A stretch of 64,000 bases of DNA from Sediminicola arcticus. Lineage in GTDB: Bacteria > Bacteroidota > Bacteroidia > Flavobacteriales > Flavobacteriaceae. The first letter of the stretch is position 1. The number at the start of each line of letters is the position of its first letter. The notes under the pieces were generated by a model. The model had not been told where the DNA came from. It was given only the letters and a program-made list of their open reading frames with translations, and ran no database searches. Position numbers and translations under genes: made by a program. This document shows positions 1 through 10,148 of this stretch, piece after piece. The stretch lies in assembly GCF_040566695.1 (NCBI RefSeq), contig NZ_JBEXAE010000001.1:62001-126000 (forward strand), read 5' to 3'.

Positions 1-543
1 TTCTGGCCTAATGCCGCCTCCAGGCAATATAACGCAGGTAGATGCCTTGTCCTGCAATATTTCCAACAATGGCAATCCTTTGACAGCCGAGGTCTCTTGC
101 CCAGAAGTTAGTATAGTAGAAACCCCCAATTCTTCCAGTTGCTCTAAAGCAATTAATGGTTCCAATACCCAATCAAAGGCCCTATGAAATGTAAATTCCA
201 AACCATGGGCCAAGTCTACCAATTCTTTAGTGCGCTTTACATCTATTGTAAAATCTTTATGCAACACCCCAGAAACAATACCATCAAACCCCATGTCTTT
301 ACAAAAAAGAATGTCATTTTTCATGGTTTCGAAATCGGAATTAGAATAGGTGAAATCTCCACTTCGGGGCCTAACTAGTACATGAATAGGAATTGAAATA
401 TGTTCTTTGATACTTTTCATTAGCCCTGGAGAAGGTGTAATTCCTCCAACGCCCAGCTCCATACAAAGCTCTATCCTATCTGCCCCTCCGTTTTGTGCGT
501 TCAGGGCAGATTCCAAAGAATTGGCACATACTTCTATGATCAT
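1..543 (-). CDS. cutC: Copper homeostasis protein CutC, 3' end outside the window
   Basis: The minus strand is open from an ATG at 543 to the window edge, giving 181 codons; the family is about 240 residues, so the C-terminal quarter is missing. The translation begins MIIEVCANSLESALNAQNGG and continues with ADRIELC, GGITPS, IHVLVRPRSGDF, DGIVSGVL, FHRAFD and ILTSGQE, the typical CutC TIM-barrel strand motifs. CutC is a cytosolic protein historically tied to copper tolerance, but its biochemical activity is unsettled. It is divergent from the glycosylasparaginase gene, with only 42 bp between the start codons. The family call is secure; the function is not. Confidence 0.93.
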   Translation of the reverse strand, partial: MIIEVCANSLESALNAQNGGADRIELCMELGVGGITPSPGLMKSIKEHISIPIHVLVRPRSGDFTYSNSDFETMKNDILFCKDMGFDGIVSGVLHKDFTIDVKRTKELVDLAHGLEFTFHRAFDWVLEPLIALEQLEELGVSTILTSGQETSAVKGLPLLEILQDKASTCVILPGGGIRPE

Positions 544-585
544 ATTCCTTATATTTAGGTCCTTAAAAATAAGCAACCCAAACTG

Positions 586-1581
586 ATGAAACGTAGAAAT
601 TTCCTTAAAAATTCGACTATTGGTACAGCCGGATTAATTACTACCCCAATCCTTGCCTCCCTTAATGTAGATCAGCCCAATAAATTATCGACCGAACAAA
701 GCTTTGATGGACAGTTCCCTATTGTAATCTGTACTTGGAACTTTACCAATGCCACAGCTAAAGCTTGGGAGGTCCTAAATGCAGGAGGAAATTCACTCGA
801 TGCCGTGGAGCAAGGGGTCATGGTAGAAGAGGCTGATGTGGACAACCAAACCGTGGGTAAAGGAGGCAGACCAGATAGGGACGGCTATGTTACCCTAGAC
901 GCCTGTATTATGGACAAGTATGGCAATTGTGGTGCGGTGGTTTATCTTCAAAATATCACCCATGCCGTTTCTGTGGCTCGCATCGTTATGGAAAAAACGC
1001 CACATGTAATTTTGGCGGGAAAGGGGGCAGAACAGTTTGCCTATGAAAATGGGTTTAAAAAGGAAGACCTCTTAACAGAAAAATCTAAGGCGGAATGGAT
1101 GGAATGGAAAAAAACTTCCCAATACAAGCCAGTTATCAATATTGAAAACCACGATACTATTGGAATGCTCGCCATTGATCAAAATGGGGATATTTCTGGG
1201 GCCTGCACCACCAGTGGGATGGCCTATAAGTATGGCGGACGCGTAGGTGATTCACCTATCATAGGCGCGGGATTATTTGTGGATAATGAAATAGGCGGGG
1301 CCACAGCCACCGGTGTTGGAGAGGAAGTAGTACGTACCGTTGGTAGTTTTTTAATTGTGGAACTCATGAGACAGGGCAAATCACCTCAAAAGGCCTGTGA
1401 GGAAGGCGTTAAGAGGATTATGGCCAAAAATAAGGACAGGAAAGATTTTCAAATTGGCTTTATTGCCATCAATAAAAAAGGGGAAACAGGATCCTATTGT
1501 GTACATCCGGGGTTTTCTTATAGCATGTTCACAAATGAAGGGCAAGTGAACCAGCCATCAGAATCCTATATTAAGCCTTAA
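586..1581 (+). CDS. N(4)-(beta-N-acetylglucosaminyl)-L-asparaginase (glycosylasparaginase), Tat-exported
   Basis: An Ntn-hydrolase of 331 aa that cleaves the GlcNAc-Asn bond of N-glycan remnants. The N-terminus has a twin-arginine motif (KRRNFLK, residues 2-8) followed by a hydrophobic stretch, so export through Tat to the periplasm is likely. The autoprocessing and catalytic threonine is T191 in HDTIGM; the downstream GGATATGVGEE segment is the usual substrate-binding loop region. Length fits a single-chain precursor cleaved into alpha and beta subunits. It lies 57 bp upstream of polA on the same strand, with no hint of functional coupling. Export and family assignment are well supported; the natural substrate is inferred. 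Confidence 0.93.
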   Translation: MKRRNFLKNSTIGTAGLITTPILASLNVDQPNKLSTEQSFDGQFPIVICTWNFTNATAKAWEVLNAGGNSLDAVEQGVMVEEADVDNQTVGKGGRPDRDGYVTLDACIMDKYGNCGAVVYLQNITHAVSVARIVMEKTPHVILAGKGAEQFAYENGFKKEDLLTEKSKAEWMEWKKTSQYKPVINIENHDTIGMLAIDQNGDISGACTTSGMAYKYGGRVGDSPIIGAGLFVDNEIGGATATGVGEEVVRTVGSFLIVELMRQGKSPQKACEEGVKRIMAKNKDRKDFQIGFIAINKKGETGSYCVHPGFSYSMFTNEGQVNQPSESYIKP

Positions 1582-1638
1582 GTGTTTCCAAAAAAATCAT
1601 AATCTTTGTAGCTTTTAAAATAAATTAGACCACCCAAA

Positions 1639-4476
1639 ATGGCAGAACAAAAAAGACTTTTTTTACTTGATGCATATGCATTGATTTTCCGAGGATATTA
1701 TGCATTGATCAAGAATCCAAGAATAAATTCCAAGGGGATGGATACCTCTGCCGTTATGGGCTTTGTAAATTCGCTTTTTGATGTGATCAAAAGAGAAAAA
1801 CCAGATCATTTGGCAGTTTGTTTTGATAAGGGTGGTAGTACGGAACGCACAGAAATGTTCGCAGATTACAAGGCGAATAGGGACGAAACCCCAGACGCCA
1901 TTAGACAAGCTGTTCCTTATATTCAAGATATTCTAAAAGCCATGCATATTCCCGTAGTGGAATTGTACGGATTAGAAGCGGATGATATTATAGGCACCTT
2001 GGCTAAACAGGCAGAAAAAGAAGATTACAAGGTATTCATGGTGACCCCAGATAAGGATTTTGGACAATTGGTATCAGAGAATATATTTATGTACAGGCCT
2101 GCAAGGATGGGTAATGGTATAGAAATTTGGGGGATCCCGGAGATAAAAGAGCGTTTTGGAGTGGAGCGCCCCGAACAGGTCATTGACTACTTGGGAATGA
2201 TGGGCGATGCCAGTGACAACATCCCAGGACTCCCAGGCGTAGGAGACAAAACAGCTAAAAAATTCATTGCTGAATTTGGCTCTATGGAAAACCTTTTGGC
2301 CAATACGGATAAACTGAAAGGCAAGATGAAAGAGAAAATCCAAGAAAATGCCGAATTGGGTATCCTATCAAAAAAGCTGGCAACCATTTGCATCACTTGT
2401 GATGTTACTTTTGATGCCAAAGATTATGAATTGTCCATGCCCGATAGTGAAAAGGTGCAGGAGCTTTTCGAAGAATTGGAGTTCAGAAGGCTTAAAGACC
2501 AATTCCTTAAACTATTCTCTGCGGAAGAAGAAACCACAACCACCCAAGTAAGCAGCACCCCTACTGCAAAAAAACAAGTGCAAGAGGCAGGAGGCGGTCA
2601 GTTTTCTCTTTTTGGAGGGGACACAAATCAGCCTTCAGGAACACTAGAAGCAGTATCGAGCAGAAAAACCATAAAGGATGTGGCCCATGTTTACCAAAGT
2701 GTAGCACAGGGAATGGCGATGAAATTATTTGTTCAAAATTTATTGAAACAGCCTTCGGTTTGTTTTGATACGGAAACAACCTCTTTAAATCCATTGGAAG
2801 CTCAATTGGTAGGGATCGCATTTAGTTGGGAAGCAGGCAAGGGGTTTTATATTCCGTTTCCAGAAGAAATGGAGGAGGCCCAAAATATTATCGAACAATT
2901 AAGGCCCTTCTTTGAATCCGAAAAAATCGAAAAAATAGGACAGAACCTTAAATACGACATCAAGGTGCTGGATAAATACAAGATAAAAGTAAAAGGCAAG
3001 TGTTTTGATACCATGTTGGCACATTATCTGATTAATCCGGATATGAGACACAATATGGATGTATTAGCCGAGACGTATTTGAACTACACCCCGGTTTCCA
3101 TTACGGAGTTAATTGGCAAAAAAGGAAAAAACCAAATGTCCATGAGGGAGGTTCCTTTGGAAAAACAAACGGAATACGCCTCCGAAGATGCGGACATTAC
3201 CTTTCAATTAGCGCAGCATTTTAGACCAGAACTTGCCGAAGCCAAAACAGAAGATCTTTTCAACGACATAGAAATACCCCTTTTACATGTTCTGGCGGAT
3301 ATGGAATTGGAAGGTATTAAATTGGACACGGGGTTTTTACATTCCCTTTCTAAAGACTTAGATAACGATATTAAAAGCCTGGAAACTATAATTTACGAAG
3401 CTGCAGGGGAAGAATTCAATATTGGTTCTCCAAAGCAATTGGGAGAAATTCTTTTTGACAAGATGAAACTGGTAGACAAGCCCAAGAAGACAAAAACTGG
3501 GCAATATTCCACTGCGGAAGATGTGCTGTCTTATCTAGCCAAAGACCACCCTATTATCCAACAAGTTTTGGACTACAGGGGCCTTTCCAAATTAAAGAGC
3601 ACGTATATTGATGCGTTACCGGAACAAGTTGAGCCTACCACAGCAAGAGTACATACAGATTACATGCAGACCGTAGCTGCAACAGGAAGATTGAGCAGTA
3701 ATAACCCAAACCTACAGAATATTCCCATACGAACCGAAAGAGGAAGACAGGTGCGCAAGGCCTTTGTTCCAAGGAATGAAGATTATATTTTACTAGCAGC
3801 GGATTACTCCCAGATAGAACTAAGAATCATTGCGGCATTGAGTCAAGAGACTACTATGATAGAGGCCTTTAAAAATGGGGAGGATATCCATGCCTCAACG
3901 GCCTCAAAAGTTTTTAATGTTCCGCTAGAAGAAGTTACCAGAGAACAGCGAAGCAATGCCAAAACTGTCAACTTTGGTATTATATATGGCGTATCGGCTT
4001 TTGGACTGAGCAATCAGACCGATCTCTCTAGAGGAGAAGCCAAGGATCTGATTGATACGTATTATAAGACGTATCCCAAATTGCGCAATTATATTAGCGA
4101 ACAGATAGATTTTGCTAGGGAACATGGGTATGTGCAAACAGTTTTAGGCAGGAGAAGGTATTTAAAGGATATCAACGGAGGCAATGCCATTGTTAGAGGT
4201 GCCGCGGAACGCAATGCTGTGAATGCTCCTATACAAGGAAGCGCTGCAGATATCATCAAAATAGCCATGATCAATATCTACAAGAAGTTGGAAGATGGCA
4301 ATTACAAGACCAAAATGCTGTTGCAGGTACATGATGAATTGGTCTTTGATGTGTATAAGCCCGAACTGGAAGAACTAAAAACCATGATCAAAACTGAAAT
4401 GGAAAACGCTTATACCCTGTCTGTACCATTGGATGTGGAAATTGGAGTAGGAGAGAATTGGCTACAAGCACATTAA
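1639..4476 (+). CDS. polA: DNA polymerase I
   Basis: A 945-aa enzyme for gap filling and Okazaki-primer removal. Order of domains: 5'-3' exonuclease (about 1-290, with DAYALIFRGYYAL, EADDIIGTLA and GDASDNIPGLPGVGDKTA), 3'-5' exonuclease (about 350-540) and family A polymerase (about 560-945). The proofreading motif DTET begins at D377 and LKYDIKVLD follows, so the proofreading domain looks active. Polymerase motif A DYSQIELR starts near 722, motif B RSNAKTVNFGIIYG near 771, and motif C VHDE near 896. All three catalytic modules appear intact, as in Escherichia coli Pol I and unlike several lineages that lost proofreading. Confidence 0.98.
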   Translation: MAEQKRLFLLDAYALIFRGYYALIKNPRINSKGMDTSAVMGFVNSLFDVIKREKPDHLAVCFDKGGSTERTEMFADYKANRDETPDAIRQAVPYIQDILKAMHIPVVELYGLEADDIIGTLAKQAEKEDYKVFMVTPDKDFGQLVSENIFMYRPARMGNGIEIWGIPEIKERFGVERPEQVIDYLGMMGDASDNIPGLPGVGDKTAKKFIAEFGSMENLLANTDKLKGKMKEKIQENAELGILSKKLATICITCDVTFDAKDYELSMPDSEKVQELFEELEFRRLKDQFLKLFSAEEETTTTQVSSTPTAKKQVQEAGGGQFSLFGGDTNQPSGTLEAVSSRKTIKDVAHVYQSVAQGMAMKLFVQNLLKQPSVCFDTETTSLNPLEAQLVGIAFSWEAGKGFYIPFPEEMEEAQNIIEQLRPFFESEKIEKIGQNLKYDIKVLDKYKIKVKGKCFDTMLAHYLINPDMRHNMDVLAETYLNYTPVSITELIGKKGKNQMSMREVPLEKQTEYASEDADITFQLAQHFRPELAEAKTEDLFNDIEIPLLHVLADMELEGIKLDTGFLHSLSKDLDNDIKSLETIIYEAAGEEFNIGSPKQLGEILFDKMKLVDKPKKTKTGQYSTAEDVLSYLAKDHPIIQQVLDYRGLSKLKSTYIDALPEQVEPTTARVHTDYMQTVAATGRLSSNNPNLQNIPIRTERGRQVRKAFVPRNEDYILLAADYSQIELRIIAALSQETTMIEAFKNGEDIHASTASKVFNVPLEEVTREQRSNAKTVNFGIIYGVSAFGLSNQTDLSRGEAKDLIDTYYKTYPKLRNYISEQIDFAREHGYVQTVLGRRRYLKDINGGNAIVRGAAERNAVNAPIQGSAADIIKIAMINIYKKLEDGNYKTKMLLQVHDELVFDVYKPELEELKTMIKTEMENAYTLSVPLDVEIGVGENWLQAH

Positions 4477-4575
4477 ATATCAATAAATACTAATATAGTA
4501 AAGCATTTTTTTAAAAAAATTAGGATAAAAATAGTACAAATTCTATAAAATAGAATAATCATTTTTTCGACTAAA

Positions 4576-4607
4576 AATATTGTATATTGAACTTAACATA
4601 CAATATT
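4576..4607. repeat. Inverted repeat downstream of polA
   Basis: Ten-base perfect arms (AATATTGTAT / ATACAATATT) around a 12-nt AT-rich loop, 100 bp after the polA stop. No run of T follows, so it may be a weak terminator or an operator of the lost susC-like gene next to it. Confidence 0.4.
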
Positions 4608-4682
4608 AATTTTATAAAAACGACTTCAATAAATAATAAATTTTCTTTAGACAGACTAATTTTTAAAACTGTTTAAATCAAA

Positions 4683-4790
4683 TTAAAAATTACTTGTTTC
4701 CTTACGCTACTTGTAGTGTTTGGAATGCATTTCGGTTTTCACAAGATACACTTAATGCAAATCCACTTTTAGTCCAAAAGCCCCTTTAAT
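4683..4790 (+). pseudogene. Relic of a susC-type gene start fused to a susD-type 3' end
   Basis: Reading from a TTA in place of ATG, the sequence gives LKITCFLTLLVVFGMHFGF, which aligns residue by residue with the signal peptide of the intact SusC at 5264 (MKFKNAWLLTLFLVFVTQIGF). A one-base loss then shifts into SQDTLNANPLLVQKPL-stop. Nucleotide similarity extends upstream into the leader (AGACAGACTAAT against AGACGACTAAT). Directly after it comes a copy of the segment and terminator found behind susD at 10091. Almost the whole susC-susD pair has been deleted, leaving only the two ends. This rests on alignment by eye. Confidence 0.6.
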
Positions 4791-4809
4791 TTTTATATTT
4801 GAATTAGTA

Positions 4810-4840
4810 AAAAAATACCTCCTTTGTGAGGTTTTTTTTG
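4810..4840 (+). terminator. Rho-independent terminator, copy of the one behind susD
   Basis: ACCTC / GAGGT stem with CTTTGT loop followed by eight T. The preceding 25 bases (CCCCTTTAAT...TTGAATTAGT) closely match those at 10091-10118 ahead of the susD terminator. Confidence 0.75.
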
Positions 4841-4841
4841 T

Positions 4842-5263
4842 TTAAAGAATAGTCAGGAAACATAAAGTCATTTTTTGTGACCGTTAAGATTTTACTCTCA
4901 GTATTTTACCCAGCAACCATTAAGCTGCCCTTGCCAATAATGCCCTAATTGTCTGATATTCAATCCTCATTTACGTGCCATTTAATACTACTTGAAATTC
5001 AACTTTCCTCAACTGCTGCGGGGATCAAGCATACTAGTATCACTTTATGGACTCTAAACAAAATTCAGGAAATCAAACTCCGCTATAGCATGTTCTTACT
5101 ATGAGATTTTAAGCTCATTTTGTTAAATATTTGAGAATATATTCTTAAAAAGTCTTAAAATTGTATTTTTTATTGTTAATAAAAACTAAAAAAGAGTTAA
5201 AATTTAGCTAATGGTATTAAAAAGTTAAATATTTATAGACGACTAATTCTAAAATTAAATTTA
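4842..5263. other. Upstream region of susC, no gene seen
   Basis: About 420 bp with no convincing reading frame. The last 150 bp are very AT-rich and must hold the susC promoter, but no clear TTG/TAnnTTTG pair stands out. The 15 bases before the start codon lack a Shine-Dalgarno sequence, which is normal in Bacteroidota. Confidence 0.5.
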
Positions 5264-8200
5264 ATGAAATTCAAAAACGCATGGTTACTCACCTTATTTC
5301 TGGTGTTTGTAACACAAATCGGATTTTCCCAAGAAAAAACAATTACTGGAACTGTAACTTCTGCCTCGGACGGAGCTCCGTTACCAGGAGTATCGGTAGT
5401 AATTGTAGGAACAACAAGAGGAACACAAACCGATTTCGACGGTAATTACAGCATTAATGCTAATGTGGGCCAAAAGCTAAAATTTACCTATTTAGGGCAA
5501 AAAACTGCTGAAAGAACTATTGGATCGACAAACACTATCAATCTTCAAATGGAGGAAGATGCCGAAGCGCTTGACGAGGTTATAGTAACAGCGTATGGAA
5601 CATCAACGAAAGAAGCTTTTACAGGTTCTGCCAGTGTTATTGGCGCTAAAGATCTAGAAATTAGAAGCGTTACCTCCCCTATTGCAGCCATAGAAGGTAG
5701 AGCAACGGGTGTTCAGTTCACATCGGCTTCTGGGCAACCTGGTTCCTCACCAGGGATTGTAATAAGAGGTGTTGGGACACTTAATGGTAATTCTGATCCG
5801 TTATTTGTAGTTGATGGTGTTCAGTACGAAGGTGCTTTAAATACAATCAACCAAGAAGACATAGCATCGTTCACCATTCTTAAAGATGCGGCTTCAACAT
5901 CCTTATATGGTTCTAGAGCTGCTAACGGAGTTGTTTTAATCACGACAAAGAGTGGTACTAGAGGAGAAATAAAAGTATCGGCCTCAACTCAATATGGCTT
6001 GGTGTCCGCTGCTATTCCATTTTATGATGAGCTTACACCTGGTCAATATTATGAAACTATGTGGGAATCCCTAAAAAATTCCAGTGCTGGTGGTGGAGAC
6101 CCAGCTTATGCTTCTGCGAACATATACAATAACTTAGGATATAATCCTTTTGATGTCCCTAACGATCAAATCGTAGGCACCAATGGACAATTAAATCCTA
6201 ATGCCAACGTCATCTACAACAGCTTAAATTGGTATGATGTTTTACAAAGAACCGGAGTTCGCCAAAATTATAACGTGAACGTTTCGGGTGGTGGTGAAAA
6301 GCATAAAGTATTTTTCTCTGCCTCTTATTTAGAGGAAGAGGGTTTTGTTGTTTCTTCTAAATTTGATCGTTTAACTACCCGTTTAAATGCAGACTTTGAT
6401 GTAAATGATTATATAAAAATAGGAGGTAGTACCAACATTACCATTTCCGAGGCTGTAGGGCCTAGTTCTGCTGGGACAGGAAGTATCGTTAACCCTTTCG
6501 GTTTTGCCAAAAATATAGGTTCGGTGTACCCTGTTTATGTAAATGATTTACAAGGAAATATTGTTCGTGATGTTGCTGGAAATCCAGTTTTTGATAATGG
6601 TGAAGGTTTTTCAGAATTTAATATAGGCTCAAGACCTATAAGCCAAGGACGCCATGCCTTACAGGAGCTTCTTTTAAACGATGAGCGCAATAAAGACAAT
6701 ACCTATGGTTTTAGATTCTACACAGACTTTAAAATATTGGATGGTCTTAATCTTAGATTAAATTATGGTAGAGATATCAATGAAGGCCTTGAAAAACAGT
6801 ATGAAAACAACATTATTGGAGATGCCCAACCAACTGGAAGGTATGGTGAAGTAAGATTTAGAAGAGAAGTTAAGAACTTTAATCAAATATTAACCTACAC
6901 TAAAAGCTTCAACAATATTCATAATATAGACCTTACTGCTGGTCATGAAAGTTTTGAAAGAATCTTTTCCAGTGTTGATGCTTTGGCCGTTGAACAAACC
7001 GCCGAAGGTATCTACGAATTCGACAACTTTGCCCAGCCTGTTAGAATTGGGGGTTCTACCACCAACAAAACAATTGAAGGATACTTTTTAAGAGCAAATT
7101 ATAATTTTGATAATAAATATTATATCAGCGGTTCGGCTAGAAGAGATGCTTCATCCGTTTTTAGTGCAGATGCCAGATGGGGTACTTTTTACTCTGTAGG
7201 AGCTTCTTGGAGAATAGACCAAGAAGATTTCATGGATAATGTCTCTTTTGTTGATCAGTTAAAGCTAAGAGGGTCTTATGGGGAAGTAGGTAATGATGAT
7301 TTGGGAGATTTCTTTTTATCTCAACCTAGGTATGGTCTAACCTCTAATGCAGGTAGCCCTGCCATTATATGGAGTGAAATTGGTAACGCAGACTTACAAT
7401 GGGAAACCGTAGAGAGTTTTGATGTAGCCCTAGAATTTACCTTATTCAACAATTTCTTAGACGGTACAGTAGAATACTATAAGAGAAATTCTTCTGATTT
7501 ATTATATGATCTACCAATAGCCTTGAGTAATGGGTTAAATTCATTCCCTTCTAATGTCGGTGATATGTATAACTCAGGTTGGGAAGTTGGTGTAACAACG
7601 CATCTAGTCAATAGGGCTGATTTTAGATGGGATGTAACTTTCCAGGCGTCTACTTTCAAAAATGAAATCACAAGTTTACCAGATCCATTCGTCAATGGTG
7701 AAGCACGATGGGATGTAGGTAGGTCTAGGTTTGATTTCTTTTTGCTAAAAACTGCTGGAGTAGATCCTGCTAATGGAGATCAATTGTTTCAGGTGTATGA
7801 AACAGATGAAAATAACAACAGTGTTCCTGTTTTAGACGCAAATGGTAATGTAGAAACTACCAATGATTGGCAAGAAACGCAGAGAGCTTACACGGGAGAT
7901 TCTTCCATACCAGATCTTTTAGGTTCAGTATCCAATACTATTAGTTATAAAGGATTTTCCTTGGATGTTTTAGTAAATTACGGTATTGGTGGTTCATTTT
8001 TAGACAATGGCTATTCTGCAATGATGCACAGTGGAAATTTTGGAAATTCCTATCACCCAGATATTCTTAAAGCATGGCGTCAGCCAGGAGACATCACAGA
8101 TGTGCCTAGATTGGAAAGTGGGAATAATAATTTAGTAAGAACACAATCTGATCGGTTTTTAACAGATGCCTCCTTCTGGTCGCTAAGAAATGTTAACCTA

Positions 8201-8395
8201 GGGTATAGCTTCGACGGTAAGATTGCTGAAAAAATAGGTGTTGATAGATTAAGACTTTCCGTATCTGGAGAAAATCTATACCTAAAGAGCAAGAGACCAG
8301 GATTGAATCCTCAGTTTAACTTACAAGGAGCAGGGGCTGGTAATGACTTTAATCCTGCGAGAATTATTTCCTTTGGTTTAAACGTGGCCTTTTAA
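5264..8395 (+). CDS. SusC/RagA family TonB-linked outer-membrane protein
   Basis: A 1043-aa outer-membrane barrel that, with its SusD partner, imports oligosaccharides or peptides using TonB energy. Signal peptide at residues 1-22 ending GFSQ; a carboxypeptidase-D-regulatory-like domain follows (ITGTVTSASDGAPLPGVSVV, about 26-105); DEVIVTAYG near 105 is the TonB-box/plug entry; the family signature ILKDAASTSLYGSRAANGVV lies near 205; the rest is the 22-strand barrel ending in FGLNVAF with the terminal aromatic needed for outer-membrane insertion. susD starts 30 bp downstream. No glycoside hydrolase, peptidase or sigma/anti-sigma pair adjoins it, so the substrate cannot be inferred. Confidence 0.97.
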   Translation: MKFKNAWLLTLFLVFVTQIGFSQEKTITGTVTSASDGAPLPGVSVVIVGTTRGTQTDFDGNYSINANVGQKLKFTYLGQKTAERTIGSTNTINLQMEEDAEALDEVIVTAYGTSTKEAFTGSASVIGAKDLEIRSVTSPIAAIEGRATGVQFTSASGQPGSSPGIVIRGVGTLNGNSDPLFVVDGVQYEGALNTINQEDIASFTILKDAASTSLYGSRAANGVVLITTKSGTRGEIKVSASTQYGLVSAAIPFYDELTPGQYYETMWESLKNSSAGGGDPAYASANIYNNLGYNPFDVPNDQIVGTNGQLNPNANVIYNSLNWYDVLQRTGVRQNYNVNVSGGGEKHKVFFSASYLEEEGFVVSSKFDRLTTRLNADFDVNDYIKIGGSTNITISEAVGPSSAGTGSIVNPFGFAKNIGSVYPVYVNDLQGNIVRDVAGNPVFDNGEGFSEFNIGSRPISQGRHALQELLLNDERNKDNTYGFRFYTDFKILDGLNLRLNYGRDINEGLEKQYENNIIGDAQPTGRYGEVRFRREVKNFNQILTYTKSFNNIHNIDLTAGHESFERIFSSVDALAVEQTAEGIYEFDNFAQPVRIGGSTTNKTIEGYFLRANYNFDNKYYISGSARRDASSVFSADARWGTFYSVGASWRIDQEDFMDNVSFVDQLKLRGSYGEVGNDDLGDFFLSQPRYGLTSNAGSPAIIWSEIGNADLQWETVESFDVALEFTLFNNFLDGTVEYYKRNSSDLLYDLPIALSNGLNSFPSNVGDMYNSGWEVGVTTHLVNRADFRWDVTFQASTFKNEITSLPDPFVNGEARWDVGRSRFDFFLLKTAGVDPANGDQLFQVYETDENNNSVPVLDANGNVETTNDWQETQRAYTGDSSIPDLLGSVSNTISYKGFSLDVLVNYGIGGSFLDNGYSAMMHSGNFGNSYHPDILKAWRQPGDITDVPRLESGNNNLVRTQSDRFLTDASFWSLRNVNLGYSFDGKIAEKIGVDRLRLSVSGENLYLKSKRPGLNPQFNLQGAGAGNDFNPARIISFGLNVAF

Positions 8396-8425
8396 TAAAT
8401 CTATAATAAAAAAAACTTAATAATT

Positions 8426-10075
8426 ATGTTAAGAAATATAAAATATACGTTGCTTGCAATAGCAGCTTTTACAATTACGTCGTGTGACGACGATTTTCTG
8501 GAAACAAAACCAACAGATGCCATTTCTTCTTCTGATGCCTTTGCTACTGCAGAAAACATGGCACTTATACTTAATGGGTTGCACCGTGGACTGTATTCCC
8601 AATCACAAACCATCCTTCCTGGAGGAAATACAGCTAGGGCAGGCGAACACTATTGGGTACCAATGGGAGATGCCCTTGGTGGTGGTATAATTCATTCAGC
8701 GAATGCAAATAATTTAGGTTGGAGAACTACAGCACAATGGTTGGATCATACAGATCAAACCTCGTTAACCAATGAAATATTATGGTATCACCGTTATAAT
8801 ATTATTGCGAGTGCCAATGCTATTATTAACAAAGCAACAGACGGCTCTATTCCAGAAGACGCTAGACTAAAAGAGATTATAGGTCAGGCTTACACCTACA
8901 GAGCCTATGCGTATCTTTCATTGGTTCAGCATTATGCCAAGGGGTACCTGATCGGTAGCCCAGCTACAGATCCTGGAGTACCTTTATTGTTCTCTTCGGA
9001 TGCACCTTATACAAGTGCTCCAAGATCAACGGTTCAAGAGATTTACGACCAAATGAGATTGGATGTAGATACAGCAATTTCCTATTTTGAAGGCGCCACC
9101 TCCAGGCCAACCGGATCTGCAGCTGGTAAATCTCAATTGAACATTGATGTTGCGTATGGCCTTAAAGCACGTATTGCATTGAATAGTGGGGATTGGCGTA
9201 CGGCTGCCGATGCTGCTATAGCAGCGCGTGCAAATTATCCTTTAATGGGTGAAAGCGATTGGAAATCTGGATTTAACACCACAACGCTACCAGAAGTGAT
9301 CTGGGGCAGCAACGTTATAGGTACGGAAACCACGTTTTTCCGTTCCTACTTTTACCTAATGTGCAATACCTTTAACGGTAGTCAAAATAGAAACAACCCT
9401 AAAATTGGAGATAAAAGATTGGTTGATGCAATTCCTGATACCGATTACAGAAAAGATGTATTCTTAATAGATGCACCAAACACCAATACTTCAGCATCCA
9501 ACGGAGAAGGTGGCTGGGCTAATAATACCAACCCTTTGTATACTACTGAAGCGGAATTTGATGCAGCAGAAGTATTTTATAGAGACCAATATGGTTGGAC
9601 ATCTGCTCACAACGAACATCCTTACATGCATGTTAAAATGTTACAACAAAACCCTGGAACTATAGATCCAGATGATATTATTTATATGCGTTCTTCCGAG
9701 ATGTATTTAATAGAAGCGGAAGCGGAAGCCATGTTAAATAATGTCACTGGTGCACAAGATGCCTTAAGGACATTGGGCGAATCGCGTGATAGCGCTTACG
9801 ATCCAACAGTTTATGCAACACAAGAAGCATTAATGGATCACATTAAGTTTCAACGAGGGGTTGAATTATGGGGAGAAGGCTTTTTATATACAGATAAAAT
9901 ACGCTGGGATGACGGCATCGATCATGCTGCCAATGGTGGTTCCGGAGCATCTGAGGTGCTTTATCAAGCTGGTTTTCAACAGGACAGACCTTCAATTAAC
10001 AACTCTTGGATTTTTAAAATTCCACAAGCAGAAATTGATGCAAATCCTAATTTGTCACAAGCAGATCAGAATTAA
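8426..10075 (+). CDS. SusD/RagB family nutrient-binding lipoprotein
   Basis: A 549-aa surface lipoprotein that forms the lid over the SusC barrel at 5264. The lipobox ends at C20 (TITSC), followed by DDDF, an acidic run typical of the lipoprotein export signal that sends flavobacterial lipoproteins to the cell surface. The alpha-helical TPR-like core is visible in AYTYRAYAYLSLVQHY and AYGLKARIALNSGDW, and the C-terminal SusD part in MRSSEMYLIEAEAEAM and FQRGVELWGEGF. It ends in a strong terminator, so susC-susD form a two-gene operon. Confidence 0.96.
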   Translation: MLRNIKYTLLAIAAFTITSCDDDFLETKPTDAISSSDAFATAENMALILNGLHRGLYSQSQTILPGGNTARAGEHYWVPMGDALGGGIIHSANANNLGWRTTAQWLDHTDQTSLTNEILWYHRYNIIASANAIINKATDGSIPEDARLKEIIGQAYTYRAYAYLSLVQHYAKGYLIGSPATDPGVPLLFSSDAPYTSAPRSTVQEIYDQMRLDVDTAISYFEGATSRPTGSAAGKSQLNIDVAYGLKARIALNSGDWRTAADAAIAARANYPLMGESDWKSGFNTTTLPEVIWGSNVIGTETTFFRSYFYLMCNTFNGSQNRNNPKIGDKRLVDAIPDTDYRKDVFLIDAPNTNTSASNGEGGWANNTNPLYTTEAEFDAAEVFYRDQYGWTSAHNEHPYMHVKMLQQNPGTIDPDDIIYMRSSEMYLIEAEAEAMLNNVTGAQDALRTLGESRDSAYDPTVYATQEALMDHIKFQRGVELWGEGFLYTDKIRWDDGIDHAANGGSGASEVLYQAGFQQDRPSINNSWIFKIPQAEIDANPNLSQADQN

Positions 10076-10118
10076 AAATAGTTAAAAATCCCCTTTAATT
10101 ATTTAATTTGAGTTAGTT

Positions 10119-10147
10119 AAAAAAACACCTCCTTTGGGGGTGTTTTT
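10119..10147 (+). terminator. Rho-independent terminator of susCD
   Basis: AAAAACACC stem pairs with GGTGTTTTT. It is preceded by a segment shared with 4780-4809, marking the two as copies. Confidence 0.85.
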
Positions 10148-10148
10148 G

